Positions 34,531 to 42,795 of a stretch of DNA of 64,000 nt are shown here, piece after piece (position 1 is the stretch's first letter; each line of letters starts with the position of its first letter). The notes under the pieces are model-generated. The model was not told the origin of the DNA. It did not search any database and was given only the letters and a program-made list of their open reading frames with translations. The stretch comes from Proteiniclasticum sp043951855 (GTDB taxonomy: Bacteria > Bacillota > Clostridia > Clostridiales > Clostridiaceae). The stretch spans positions 1 through 64,000 of the forward strand of contig NZ_JBINJW010000012.1 in NCBI RefSeq assembly GCF_043951855.1, in the 5' to 3' direction. Made by a program: the position numbers and the translations under genes.

Positions 34531-35682
34531 ATGAAAGCATTAATTCTGTCAGTATCGACAGGTGGCGGGCATGGAAAGGCAGCTGAAGCAATCAAAGAAT
34601 CTATCCTCTTGAACGAACCCGATTCTGAGGTTAAGATCATTGATACCATAAAATACATCAGCCCGTTTCTGGATAAGCTCGTGGTAGGAACCTACCTGAG
34701 AAGCATTCGCCATTATCCGTCTTTTTTTAAATATCTCTATAAACACTCAGATGAAGATGGTCGCTTCATAAAATCTTCGACCATAGGAAATGATTATATC
34801 ACCAAGCAGCTTTATCCTACGATCATGGAATTCGAACCGGACATCATTTTCGCTACACACGCTTTTACCGCTCAGGTATTGTCGATCCTCCGGAAGAAAT
34901 TCGGATGGCAGAAACCATCCCTTGTAGTGATGACTGATTACGCTTCCCACGCATTCTGGGTCCACAGAAACGTAGACGCTTATGTGGTATCCAATGATGA
35001 TATGGTTCGGGAACTGGTATTAAGAGGCCGGAACGCTGAAATGATTTTCCCATATGGAATTCCTGTATCTCAGGATTTCCTGAAAAGCCGACCAAGAAAC
35101 GAAATCTGTCAGGAACTGGATATCAGTTCAGATAAAAAAACGCTTACCATCGTCGGTGGCAGTCTCGGCATCGGAAACATCGAAGAGATCATCGAAGAAA
35201 TCCTGAACATCCCATCAGATTTTCAGGCTCTTGTATTAACTGGCAGCAACAATAAACTCTATGACAAGGTCATGGAGCTCAGCGAAGACTGTGACAGATG
35301 CATCCTTCCCCTTCATTACTGTGATAACATGAATGATATCCTGAGTATAACAGATCTGCTCATCACAAAGCCTGGAGGTCTCACCATCACAGAAAGCTTC
35401 ATCACAGGCACTCCCATGGCGATCTACACCGCAATCCCAGGCCATGAAGTGCAGAATGCGGATTATCTTTTCAGACATCGCCTGGCTGTGGATCTTGGCA
35501 CCGGGGAAAACTGCGGCAGAATCATTGAGAATATACTCCTGAATGAGGTAGAGCTGGAAAATCTGAAACATCGTTCCAGATCCAACGGAAAACCGGATGC
35601 GGCTCAGAACATCTATAAACTGGCTCGAAGGCTCATAAGCGAAAAAAGCGACAGTCACCTGGGAGAACTCATGGAACTGTAG
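34531..35682 (+). CDS. MGDG synthase / UgtP-like processive glycosyltransferase
   Basis: 383-aa GT28-family enzyme expected at the inner face of the membrane, transferring sugar from UDP-hexose to diacylglycerol. N-terminal MGDG synthase motif SVSTGGGHGKAAEAI, then VVMTDYASHAFWV. The C-terminal nucleotide-sugar site has TKPGGLTITES and the following GHEVQNADYLF. No transmembrane helix. A GTG three codons upstream is in frame, but GAGGTG stands six bases before the ATG at 34531. Galactosyl versus glucosyl donor cannot be told. Confidence 0.88.
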   Translation: MKALILSVSTGGGHGKAAEAIKESILLNEPDSEVKIIDTIKYISPFLDKLVVGTYLRSIRHYPSFFKYLYKHSDEDGRFIKSSTIGNDYITKQLYPTIMEFEPDIIFATHAFTAQVLSILRKKFGWQKPSLVVMTDYASHAFWVHRNVDAYVVSNDDMVRELVLRGRNAEMIFPYGIPVSQDFLKSRPRNEICQELDISSDKKTLTIVGGSLGIGNIEEIIEEILNIPSDFQALVLTGSNNKLYDKVMELSEDCDRCILPLHYCDNMNDILSITDLLITKPGGLTITESFITGTPMAIYTAIPGHEVQNADYLFRHRLAVDLGTGENCGRIIENILLNEVELENLKHRSRSNGKPDAAQNIYKLARRLISEKSDSHLGELMEL

Positions 35683-35715
35683 CATTCAAAAAAGCAAAAA
35701 AACATAGCTTACATA

Positions 35716-35765
35716 CATGAAAAACAAGGGAGTGGCGCAGATGCACCACTCCCTTGTTTTTCATG
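35716..35765. terminator. Bidirectional terminator, glycosyltransferase / ispE
   Basis: Perfect 20-bp arms (35716-35735 with 35746-35765), ten-base loop, A/T-rich on both flanks. Confidence 0.93.
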
Positions 35766-35781
35766 TTTCAAGAAGCCGAAA

Positions 35782-36624
35782 TCAAATCGTTCTTGTAAGA
35801 ATGACTTCATTGTTATTTCTGTTCAATACTTTTGCAGCATTTTCAGCATCACTCACATCACTGAAGATCCCGTAGATTGTAGGACCACTTCCACTCATGA
35901 GCGTCACGGCAGATCCGTTCCGATTCAGCATCTGCTTGATGCTTTTAAGAATGGGATATCTGCGAAGGACCACATTTTCCAGCAGATTTCTGGAATAATA
36001 GTTCACACCGTTTAAATCGCCATCCTCCATCGCTTTCATGAGCTTTTTTGTGTCCACATGCTTATTGATCCGATCAAGTTCAAATGAACCGTATGCGTCT
36101 TTTGTCGATACACCAAAGGAAGGTTTCACCAGTAAGACCGAATAGCCACTGAAGGGCTTCAACGGTGTTACAATTTCTCCGATCCCTTCACAAAGACAGG
36201 TCCCGCCGACAATGCAGTAAGGTACGTCTGCTCCAAGCTTCAGACCCACCTCCATAAGCTCTTCCGTAGACATCTGAAGATTGAAGAGGACATTCATCCC
36301 TTTCAGCACCGCTGCAGCATCAGCACTGCCTCCAGCGAGCCCTGCGGCTACCGGAATCCTTTTTGTGATATCGATGCTGACACCTCTTTCAATTCCCTTC
36401 GTGTCCATGAGAAGCTTCGCAGCTTTATAGGCGATATTTCGCTCATCAACCGGTACATACCCCTTGTTGCATGTAAGAACAATCCCTTCTTCAGTTTCTT
36501 CTATGATGACATCATCATGAAGGTCCACATTCTGCATGACCATCTCCAGGAGATGATACCCATCTTCCCTTTTTCCCACAATATCCAAAGAAAGATTGAT
36601 TTTGGCAAATGCCTTAACTAACAC
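35782..36624 (-). CDS. ispE: 4-diphosphocytidyl-2-C-methyl-D-erythritol kinase
   Basis: GHMP kinase of the MEP isoprenoid pathway. 280 aa from the chosen start. N-terminal AFAKINLSLDI, ATP-binding PVAAGLAGGSADAAAVL, and C-terminal LMSGSGPTIYGIF. The frame is open to an ATG at 36651 with only a weak SD. A GTG at 36622-36624, five bases after AGGTG, gives the family start (MLVKAFAKINLS) and is preferred, though the ATG cannot be excluded. It lies downstream of veg, the usual Firmicutes neighbour. Confidence 0.93.
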   Translation of the reverse strand: MLVKAFAKINLSLDIVGKREDGYHLLEMVMQNVDLHDDVIIEETEEGIVLTCNKGYVPVDERNIAYKAAKLLMDTKGIERGVSIDITKRIPVAAGLAGGSADAAAVLKGMNVLFNLQMSTEELMEVGLKLGADVPYCIVGGTCLCEGIGEIVTPLKPFSGYSVLLVKPSFGVSTKDAYGSFELDRINKHVDTKKLMKAMEDGDLNGVNYYSRNLLENVVLRRYPILKSIKQMLNRNGSAVTLMSGSGPTIYGIFSDVSDAENAAKVLNRNNNEVILTRTI

Positions 36625-36683
36625 CTGAACACCTACTTTATTTTTATTCATTCTTCATTATGACAAATATCATCAGATATTTC

Positions 36684-36715
36684 CACAAAAAAATAAAGTA
36701 CCGGAATACCGGTAC
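36684..36715 (-). terminator. veg terminator
   Basis: Palindromic GTACCGG/CCGGTAC stem (36698-36704 with 36709-36715), four-base loop, then TTTATTTTTTTG on the minus strand. Confidence 0.8.
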
Positions 36716-36725
36716 CATGTACATA

Positions 36726-36962
36726 CTAATTCTTGTATGAAAGTGTCACTGTTTTCGTCAGCACATCGGAGTAGCTGAAACTGACGCACCCCTTCGCTTC
36801 GTTATCAAGTCTTACAACGAAAATACTTGGATATACATTTTCAATGGTTCCTGTACTTTCGTACATTTTCCGTCTACCCACATTAGCTTTGAGTTTCACA
36901 TCTCTACCTACGTTTTTTTCGATTTCGTTCTTAATATCTGTAATACTGTTGTAATATTCCAT
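36726..36962 (-). CDS. veg: Veg protein
   Basis: 78-aa small beta-rich protein. The family core NVGRDVKLKANVGRRK and the following stretch (FVVRL, FSYSDVLT) are clear. In Bacillus Veg stimulates biofilm formation and is very highly expressed. The frame is open six codons further, but AAGGTG precedes the ATG at 36960-36962. Its promoter is a perfect sigma-A consensus, in line with strong expression. Confidence 0.95.
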   Translation of the reverse strand: MEYYNSITDIKNEIEKNVGRDVKLKANVGRRKMYESTGTIENVYPSIFVVRLDNEAKGCVSFSYSDVLTKTVTLSYKN

Positions 36963-36985
36963 CAAAACACCTTCTTCCAAATATC

Positions 36986-37057
36986 ATTATACAGGGTTTC
37001 GACATCGATGTCAAATTGTTAACTTTTAATATTATCACCAGAATAAGCCCTTGTCAA
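36986..37057 (-). promoter_or_regulatory. Tandem veg promoters
   Basis: Proximal: TTGACA (37009-37014), 17 bases, TATAAT (36986-36991), a 12/12 consensus match. Distal: TTGACA (37052-37057), 17 bases, TAATAT (37029-37034). Both on the minus strand. Confidence 0.92.
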
Positions 37058-37094
37058 TAGTTAACAAAAAATTAATTTTATTTTTCTCTTCCAT

Positions 37095-37139
37095 AAAAAA
37101 AGCATGAAACATCCGTCTATTAAAGCGGGTGTTCCATGC
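37095..37139 (-). terminator. Terminator of the NusG-II / Gx transporter operon
   Basis: Imperfect stem of GCATG-AACA-CCG against CGG-TGTT-CATGC followed by T7 on the minus strand. Confidence 0.7.
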
Positions 37140-37156
37140 AGTATTAATGAAGTGAA

Positions 37157-37711
37157 TCACTGTTTTCTGATGAATATCTCTTCTTCTTTCAGCCGACTGA
37201 TCTTATTCACCGCTTTGATCTTACTCATATGCCCTATGATGTAATTTGCAGTGATTCCGATAAAGATTCCCGTACCAATACCGATGAAGGTGAGTACCGG
37301 TAAATACATCATAACAGTCCAGTTTCTAACGATGTAGGATGCCACCAGAAGCTGGCCGATATTATGACTGACTGCTCCAGCTCCACTTACTCCAATGATA
37401 CTCACTTTATCTTTCAGCAGATTCTTGATGAATGTCATGGACAGCAGACTGAGTAGCCCTCCGCTTAAACTGAAGAGGAAGGAAGATAGCGTGCCACCGA
37501 ACATGGTGGCCAATGCGACTCTCATCACCACTACCACCACTGTGGACTTAAAGCCTAATATATAAAGGGAGATGATGGTGAAGATATTCGCCAGCCCAAG
37601 CTTCGCGCCAGGAATTCCTATGGGTACAGGAATCATCCCTTCTATCACATGGAGCACCAGAGCCTGCGCGACAATCAGAGAGATGAAGATCATTTTTGTC
37701 GTCTTATTCAT
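37157..37711 (-). CDS. Gx transporter family protein (heptaprenyl diphosphate synthase component I-like)
   Basis: 184-aa integral membrane protein with about five to six hydrophobic segments, resembling ECF transporter S-components. It carries the family motif GIPGAKLGLANIFTI near residue 30. Often annotated as heptaprenyl diphosphate synthase component I, but by sequence a small-molecule or substrate-binding membrane subunit. The ATG at 37709-37711 overlaps the NusG-II gene by eight bases, so translation is coupled. This gene pair also occurs in flavin-based extracellular electron transfer loci (EetA/EetB type), which fits the divergent FMN lipoprotein gene (inference). Confidence 0.8.
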   Translation of the reverse strand: MNKTTKMIFISLIVAQALVLHVIEGMIPVPIGIPGAKLGLANIFTIISLYILGFKSTVVVVVMRVALATMFGGTLSSFLFSLSGGLLSLLSMTFIKNLLKDKVSIIGVSGAGAVSHNIGQLLVASYIVRNWTVMMYLPVLTFIGIGTGIFIGITANYIIGHMSKIKAVNKISRLKEEEIFIRKQ

Positions 37712-38117
37712 GGTGGTCACTTGCCCATCCTGTGATAATGTCTTCATCATCTGCATCCGGTTTCTCTCCTTTGACTTCTATCACGATTCTGTTGGGCAGG
37801 CAGACGATGGTCTCCCCAGGTCTGCTGATGTATTCCGGAGAATAGCAGATCTTGTCCGGGCAGTCCGCTTCGTACATCCCGACTTTCTCATCTATGATTT
37901 CTACAATATTCACACCTAAATCAGTTTCTATCATTATTTCTTCTCTCCCTGTATGTCCAGTCAGTTGTCTGGTTTCATACAGTTCGCCCTGTACTTTGAT
38001 TTCCACATAGTACCCACCCGAATTCGCTCGAGCCTGCAGCGTGAAAATCAAGGCAGGTATAAAAGAAGCTATAACAAAGAGACTGATGATGATAACGTCC
38101 CATTTTTTCACTTTCAT
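37704..38117 (-). CDS. NusG domain II-containing membrane-anchored protein
   Basis: 137 aa: an N-terminal uncleaved signal or anchor (about residues 8-27) followed by an extracytoplasmic NusG-II beta domain. The diagnostic CPDKICYS (C86, C91) and the following ISRPGETIVCLPNRIVIEV (C106 inside) are present. The three cysteines are outside the cytoplasm and may be redox active. Operon with the Gx transporter gene; divergent from the FMN-binding lipoprotein gene. Not related in role to transcription factor NusG. Confidence 0.87.
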   Translation of the reverse strand: MKVKKWDVIIISLFVIASFIPALIFTLQARANSGGYYVEIKVQGELYETRQLTGHTGREEIMIETDLGVNIVEIIDEKVGMYEADCPDKICYSPEYISRPGETIVCLPNRIVIEVKGEKPDADDEDIITGWASDHHE

Positions 38118-38249
38118 TTATCCGTACTCCCTCTTCTGATAAATAATCACTGTTCCCAAATAGTAATTATAGCAGATTACCCTTAAGAATTGAATGCTTT
38201 CACCTGAAGTTTGATAAATTCATAACTAATTTCCTCCACTGATATTAAA

Positions 38250-38278
38250 TTGCATAAAACCAAAAAGTGGGTTATTAT
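38250..38278 (+). promoter_or_regulatory. Promoter of the FMN-binding lipoprotein gene
   Basis: TTGCAT (38250-38255), 17 bases, TATTAT (38273-38278). Confidence 0.7.
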
Positions 38279-38316
38279 GAATGCAGAATAAAATTCAACT
38301 TGAGGAGGAATGCGAT

Positions 38317-38778
38317 ATGAGAAAACCAATCCGACTTATCATTGCTTCCATGATCCTATTCAGCATCCTTACCGGCTGCCAGAACACCGCAGAGAAGCCA
38401 TTGCAGGATGGCACCTATTCCGTTACCTTCAACAGACCCGATTCCACCAGCTGGAAAGCTTTCATGACACTGGAGATTCTTGAAGGAGAAATCACTTCAG
38501 TCAACTATGACTATGAAGGAACCGGAGAAAATCTGGGGAAACTGAAATCGGAAGATGTCGCCTACAACGAAGCGATGTTTGCCACAAAAGGCACCAACCC
38601 CGTCCTTTATCTGAAGGAACTTGAGAACGCGCTTCTGCTTCACCAGGATCCAGACAAGGTGGATACGGTCTCAGGAGCCACCACTTCTTCCAGAGACTTC
38701 AGAACATTTTCCTCTGCAGTGCTGGAAGCTGCCAGAGAAGGCAATGAAGAGCCGATAATATTGGAACAGCCCGAATAG
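38317..38778 (+). CDS. FMN-binding domain lipoprotein (PplA-like)
   Basis: 153-aa surface lipoprotein. Signal peptide with lipobox ILTGC (Cys21), then one FMN-binding domain. The flavinylation motif DTVSGATTSS lies at 116-125, where ApbE-type transferases attach FMN to a threonine (T122 or T123). The frame opens earlier, but GAGGAGG precedes the ATG at 38317. Family members carry electrons outside the membrane; PplA of Listeria is the known example. No apbE or NADH dehydrogenase gene is in the window, so the rest of the pathway must lie elsewhere. Confidence 0.88.
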   Translation: MRKPIRLIIASMILFSILTGCQNTAEKPLQDGTYSVTFNRPDSTSWKAFMTLEILEGEITSVNYDYEGTGENLGKLKSEDVAYNEAMFATKGTNPVLYLKELENALLLHQDPDKVDTVSGATTSSRDFRTFSSAVLEAAREGNEEPIILEQPE

Positions 38779-38779
38779 A

Positions 38780-38811
38780 AAAAGTATGCACATGATGTTG
38801 TGCATACTTTT
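38780..38811. terminator. Bidirectional terminator, FMN lipoprotein / PBP
   Basis: Perfect 13-bp arms AAAAGTATGCACA/TGTGCATACTTTT, six-base loop. Confidence 0.9.
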
Positions 38812-38815
38812 CATT

Positions 38816-41746
38816 TTATGGCGTATTTTCTTCCTCGGATTCTTCATCCACGCTCTCTTCTTCATTCGACGGAGTCTCTTCACCCGGTTCCACATAATTC
38901 ATGGTCGGCTCCGGTGAATCATAGTCAAACTGCCGCTGATAATCAGGAAACTCCGCTTCAAGCTGGTCCTCAAAATACTCTTCCAGAACCGCAAGAGAAA
39001 TCGGAGCCACAAAAGAACCTCTGGTCACATCATAAACGATGGCCGCTACGACAATTTCAGGATTCTCGATGGGCGCTACTGCGGTATACACACCAAAGGC
39101 AGCACGACCGAATTCTTCCTGATTGGTCTTCCATGTTGCCGTACCCGTCTTTCCTCCGCTTTCAATGGGGAAACCCCTGAAGACGCTATAGGCACCACCA
39201 CCTGGTTTGGTGGAATCATTGAGTCCTTTCAGCAGTGCATCTACAGTGGATTTCGTGATTCCTGTCTCTTCCAGAACGACCGGTTCGTTCTCCTGGATGA
39301 TGTTTCCTTCTGCGTCAAGAATTCTGCTCACAAGATTGGTCTTATATCGGGTTCCTCCATTGGCGATGGCTGCCAGTGCATTGGTCACCTGCAGCAGTGT
39401 CACCTGATTGTCCCCCTGTCCCAGAGAGGAGTTCAGCACGTTTCTCGGGCTGATGATTTCCGTAGACATATCAAAGACGATCAGGTTCGCCAGCTCTTCT
39501 GCATACCGCTTCGCCGTTTCCAGTCCAGCCGCCTCTTCTTCGGGCAGCAGCAGGATGTATTCCTGAATCACTGTGGTCAAGGTTTCAATGACTTCATTGA
39601 AATCCTTTCTGATATAACTGTTGGCTTCCTCCAGACTGATGTCCAGACTTTCCCGGATTTTCACCTTGATGTTCTCTTTCGCTTTTTCGATTGTTTCTAT
39701 TTCCGAATTGTCGATGCCGATATCCAGCGGTGTGAATGTTGGACCGTAGTCACTTGTCCTGGATCGTCCCGCTTTAAGAAATTCCACCACATCGAACATG
39801 AAGAGCTTTTTGGTCAGTTCCACTTTGCTGTAATGATTATATACGTTACCATAGATGCTCTCTCTTATTTCAATTCCTGTGGTGCTGTGTAGAGGCTCCT
39901 TGGGGTCATGCCCCAGTCCGAGTTTCCACGCCCACTCCGCCAGGGCATTGAGCCCCTTCGCCTGATAGAGTCGATAACCCACATCAGAGAAATACACATT
40001 GGAGGATTTGGCTATGGCTTTGGCCAGATCCGTATTCCCATAAGAGCCGCCCCCTTCATTGGTGATGGGTGTGCCCGTCTTGTCATTGGAAAAGGAACCC
40101 GTATCTCTGATGATGGTGTTTGCGGTGATGACCCCTTCCTCGAGCGCCGCCAGTCCTGTCACAATCTTGAAGGTGGATCCGGACGGAACCAGCCCTTGTG
40201 TGGCGTAATTGAACAGTGGTTTCGCATAAAGATCGTAAGTGTCTACAAGTTTTCCTTCATCGTTGGTTCTGAACAGATCATCCACTGTGGCAGGTCTTGT
40301 GACATTGGACCCTTCTTCCACGGGAACCCTGATATTCTTCTCACTGATCAGCTCTTCCGCGAAGGCCTTATAATCCGGTGTGAAAATTTCCTTGTATATT
40401 TCACTGGTAAGCCTGCCCGGTACAGCGAAAATATTCGGATCATAACTGGGATAGCTGGCCATGGCAAGAACATTCCCCGTATTGATATCGAGCGCAATGA
40501 CCGCTCCTCTCGTAGCATTGGAAGAATCCTGGTAGTATCCTGCGATGGCATGTTTCGTGTCTTCTTCCGAGTATTTGATGATGATGTCCTTCAGCGCCTG
40601 TTCTGCTGTATGCTGCAGATCAAGGTCCAGCGTCAGCTGAACAGTACTTCCCGGATAGGTCTCCAGTTCAAAGAGCTCGCTCACGGTTCTTCCGTTTTTA
40701 TCCACTTCTACCGTACTTACGCCCTTACTGCCTTTCAGTCTGCTTTCATAGGCAGATTCGATTCCTGAAATACCAATGTAATCTTTTGAAATATCATACC
40801 CTCTTTCCAGATAATAATCTCTATGCTCTGCGGGTATCGGATTCAGATATCCAAGCAGGTGGGATGCCATAGTCTGATAGGGATAGAATCTGATGGGATT
40901 TGTTTCCACATCGATACCCGGAAGAAAGCTGAGCTGCTGCAGAAAAGTGAAAGCACTTTCTTCCTTCATATTACTGACCAGGGTTACAGCCTTGGAGCCC
41001 GAATAACTCTCCATGCGGATACTGTCTCTGATCAGAAGATAGGATCTTATGGTGTCCCAGTCGAAGACTTTCAGAAGCTCCTCATGGATCTCTCTTCCGT
41101 CTTTTACTGCAAACTCCTTCTTTTCCTCCGGTGTCGGTTCAAGGGCTTCATATAAATTATAGAACTTGATCAGATAGTAATAGGTCTCTTCCGGTGTAAA
41201 AGCCAGAATCAGTTCATCCAGCTCATTTGTTTCACTCTCATTGAGATCAGCGATCTTATTCTTCCCTGTTTTCTCTCTCATAATCGAATTAAAGAGATAA
41301 TCATTGATTCCTCTATCCTTTTTCCATCTGAGTTCTGTTTTCATGATGAAATCGGGATCTTCGGAACTGAATTCGAATCGGAAAGGATCTGTCTTGAGAT
41401 TGAACGTATCGTTGATTTCCTGCCCGGACTTTTCAAGAAGCGCCACCACTTTATCGATGGTGGTATAGATTTCCTTTCTGGATTCCGTTGTATCCACATA
41501 AATCAGGTTATAGCTCTGAAGTGATGTGGCCAGCACATTCCCCTTCGCATCTATGATTTCTCCCCTTGGCGCAGCATTATCTATATTCTTTATGAATTCC
41601 ACATTTGCACGCGCAAAGTACTCATCTCCGTGAATCACCTGCAGATTGAACATTTCATTCACCAGCAGTGAAAAAACCAGAATCATTATGAGCAGAAGCC
41701 CTGTATATCGATTAAATTTTTTCTTCTTATTATTTCGCAAGTTCAT
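38816..41746 (-). CDS. Class B penicillin-binding protein (PBP2-type transpeptidase)
   Basis: 976-aa cell-wall transpeptidase with a short cytoplasmic start and one anchor helix (about 15-32). A long dimerisation/pedestal region follows, then a transpeptidase domain with SxxK in SGSTFK (about 520), SSN (about 579) and KTGT (about 863). The spacing between SSN and KTG is unusually long, with an inserted charged helical stretch near 660-760. The last ~35 residues are extremely acidic and serine-rich. Such large PBP2 forms are usual in clostridia. Cylindrical elongation or septation role cannot be assigned without mreCD/rodA neighbours. Confidence 0.92.
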   Translation of the reverse strand: MNLRNNKKKKFNRYTGLLLIMILVFSLLVNEMFNLQVIHGDEYFARANVEFIKNIDNAAPRGEIIDAKGNVLATSLQSYNLIYVDTTESRKEIYTTIDKVVALLEKSGQEINDTFNLKTDPFRFEFSSEDPDFIMKTELRWKKDRGINDYLFNSIMREKTGKNKIADLNESETNELDELILAFTPEETYYYLIKFYNLYEALEPTPEEKKEFAVKDGREIHEELLKVFDWDTIRSYLLIRDSIRMESYSGSKAVTLVSNMKEESAFTFLQQLSFLPGIDVETNPIRFYPYQTMASHLLGYLNPIPAEHRDYYLERGYDISKDYIGISGIESAYESRLKGSKGVSTVEVDKNGRTVSELFELETYPGSTVQLTLDLDLQHTAEQALKDIIIKYSEEDTKHAIAGYYQDSSNATRGAVIALDINTGNVLAMASYPSYDPNIFAVPGRLTSEIYKEIFTPDYKAFAEELISEKNIRVPVEEGSNVTRPATVDDLFRTNDEGKLVDTYDLYAKPLFNYATQGLVPSGSTFKIVTGLAALEEGVITANTIIRDTGSFSNDKTGTPITNEGGGSYGNTDLAKAIAKSSNVYFSDVGYRLYQAKGLNALAEWAWKLGLGHDPKEPLHSTTGIEIRESIYGNVYNHYSKVELTKKLFMFDVVEFLKAGRSRTSDYGPTFTPLDIGIDNSEIETIEKAKENIKVKIRESLDISLEEANSYIRKDFNEVIETLTTVIQEYILLLPEEEAAGLETAKRYAEELANLIVFDMSTEIISPRNVLNSSLGQGDNQVTLLQVTNALAAIANGGTRYKTNLVSRILDAEGNIIQENEPVVLEETGITKSTVDALLKGLNDSTKPGGGAYSVFRGFPIESGGKTGTATWKTNQEEFGRAAFGVYTAVAPIENPEIVVAAIVYDVTRGSFVAPISLAVLEEYFEDQLEAEFPDYQRQFDYDSPEPTMNYVEPGEETPSNEEESVDEESEEENTP

Positions 41747-42099
41747 TTCATCACCCTTAATATTATTCTTTTCTATTATACAGCATATCCCCTTATGGAA
41801 TATGAGGAAAATGGTCTAATTTTCACCTATATACCATACAAGATAGTTCTTAAGAAGATATTAATCTCTTCTGACAATCGCTCAAATGCGACCTCGAATC
41901 CCACCTTCTTCACAAGATATAGTATAATGGTTTTAGCATCTGCTTTACAGATGGAAGATCCTTAGCTTCACCAAGTTTTAAGGTTTTTCCTTTACTAATT
42001 TAAGATGTAGTAGTTATGATAAGAGGAAGAATACATATTATTTCCAGGTATCATCATAGTATGGATTAATACAGAGAAATATATTTTGGAGGAAAAGGA
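41747..42099. promoter_or_regulatory. Divergent intergenic region, PBP / response regulator
   Basis: 353 bases. TATAAT on the minus strand at 41775-41780 probably drives the PBP. TATAAT on the plus strand at 41923-41928 may drive the two-component operon, giving a leader of about 165 nt with a CATCTG/CAGATG hairpin (near 41938-41954). Neither has a good -35 box. No ORF. Confidence 0.4.
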
Positions 42100-42795
42100 A
42101 TGGATAAACAGACGATACTCATCGTAGACGATGAAAAGGAGATCCGAGATCTCATTGAAATCTATCTTTCTAATGAAGGATACGAAACCATAAAAGCAAC
42201 CAACGGTGTCGAAGCCTTGGAGGTGGTGGAGAAAACACATGTGGATCTGATCATTCTGGACATCATGATGCCCAAGAAAGATGGAATCCAGGCATGCATG
42301 GAACTGAGAAAGACCAAAAACATGCCCGTCATCATGCTCTCTGCCAAAAGCCAGGACATGGACAAGATCATGGGATTGACATCCGGTGCGGATGATTATC
42401 TCACGAAGCCTTTCAATCCTCTGGAACTGATAGCAAGAGTGAAATCTCAGCTGCGCAGATATTATACCCTGAATTCAGAGAGGCCCCGAAACGACAATGT
42501 CCTGACATTGGATGATATCACCATCAACATCAACACCAGAGAAGTGAAAAAGGGAAATGATCTGATCAAGCTGACAAAAACAGAATTCGACATGCTAGAG
42601 TACATGACCAGAAATACAGGAATCGTTCTTTCAGTGGAGAAGATCTACGAAAATGTCTGGAAGGAAGAATTCCTTGAATCAGAAAACACAGTCATGGTCC
42701 ACATCAGAAAGCTTCGAGAGAAAATTGAAGATGACCCAAGAAATCCTAGATACATCAAAACTGTTTGGGGAGTAGGATATAAAGTTGAAAAATAG
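42100..42795 (+). CDS. OmpR-family response regulator
   Basis: 231 aa: receiver domain with acidic pocket D10-D11, phospho-acceptor D54 (LILDIMMPKKDG), S81 and K103, then a winged-helix DNA-binding domain (about 130-229, ending VWGVGYKVE). SD GGAGG precedes the ATG. Its last 11 bases overlap the kinase gene. The pair most resembles the VanR/VanS-like group of clostridial regulators; the stimulus is unknown, but the divergent PBP gene makes a cell-envelope signal plausible (inference). Confidence 0.93.
   Translation: MDKQTILIVDDEKEIRDLIEIYLSNEGYETIKATNGVEALEVVEKTHVDLIILDIMMPKKDGIQACMELRKTKNMPVIMLSAKSQDMDKIMGLTSGADDYLTKPFNPLELIARVKSQLRRYYTLNSERPRNDNVLTLDDITININTREVKKGNDLIKLTKTEFDMLEYMTRNTGIVLSVEKIYENVWKEEFLESENTVMVHIRKLREKIEDDPRNPRYIKTVWGVGYKVEK

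Noticed and set aside
39908..40768. 286-aa plus-strand frame inside the PBP gene
   Set aside because: Lies wholly opposite the conserved transpeptidase region, lacks an SD, and its composition follows the complementary codons.
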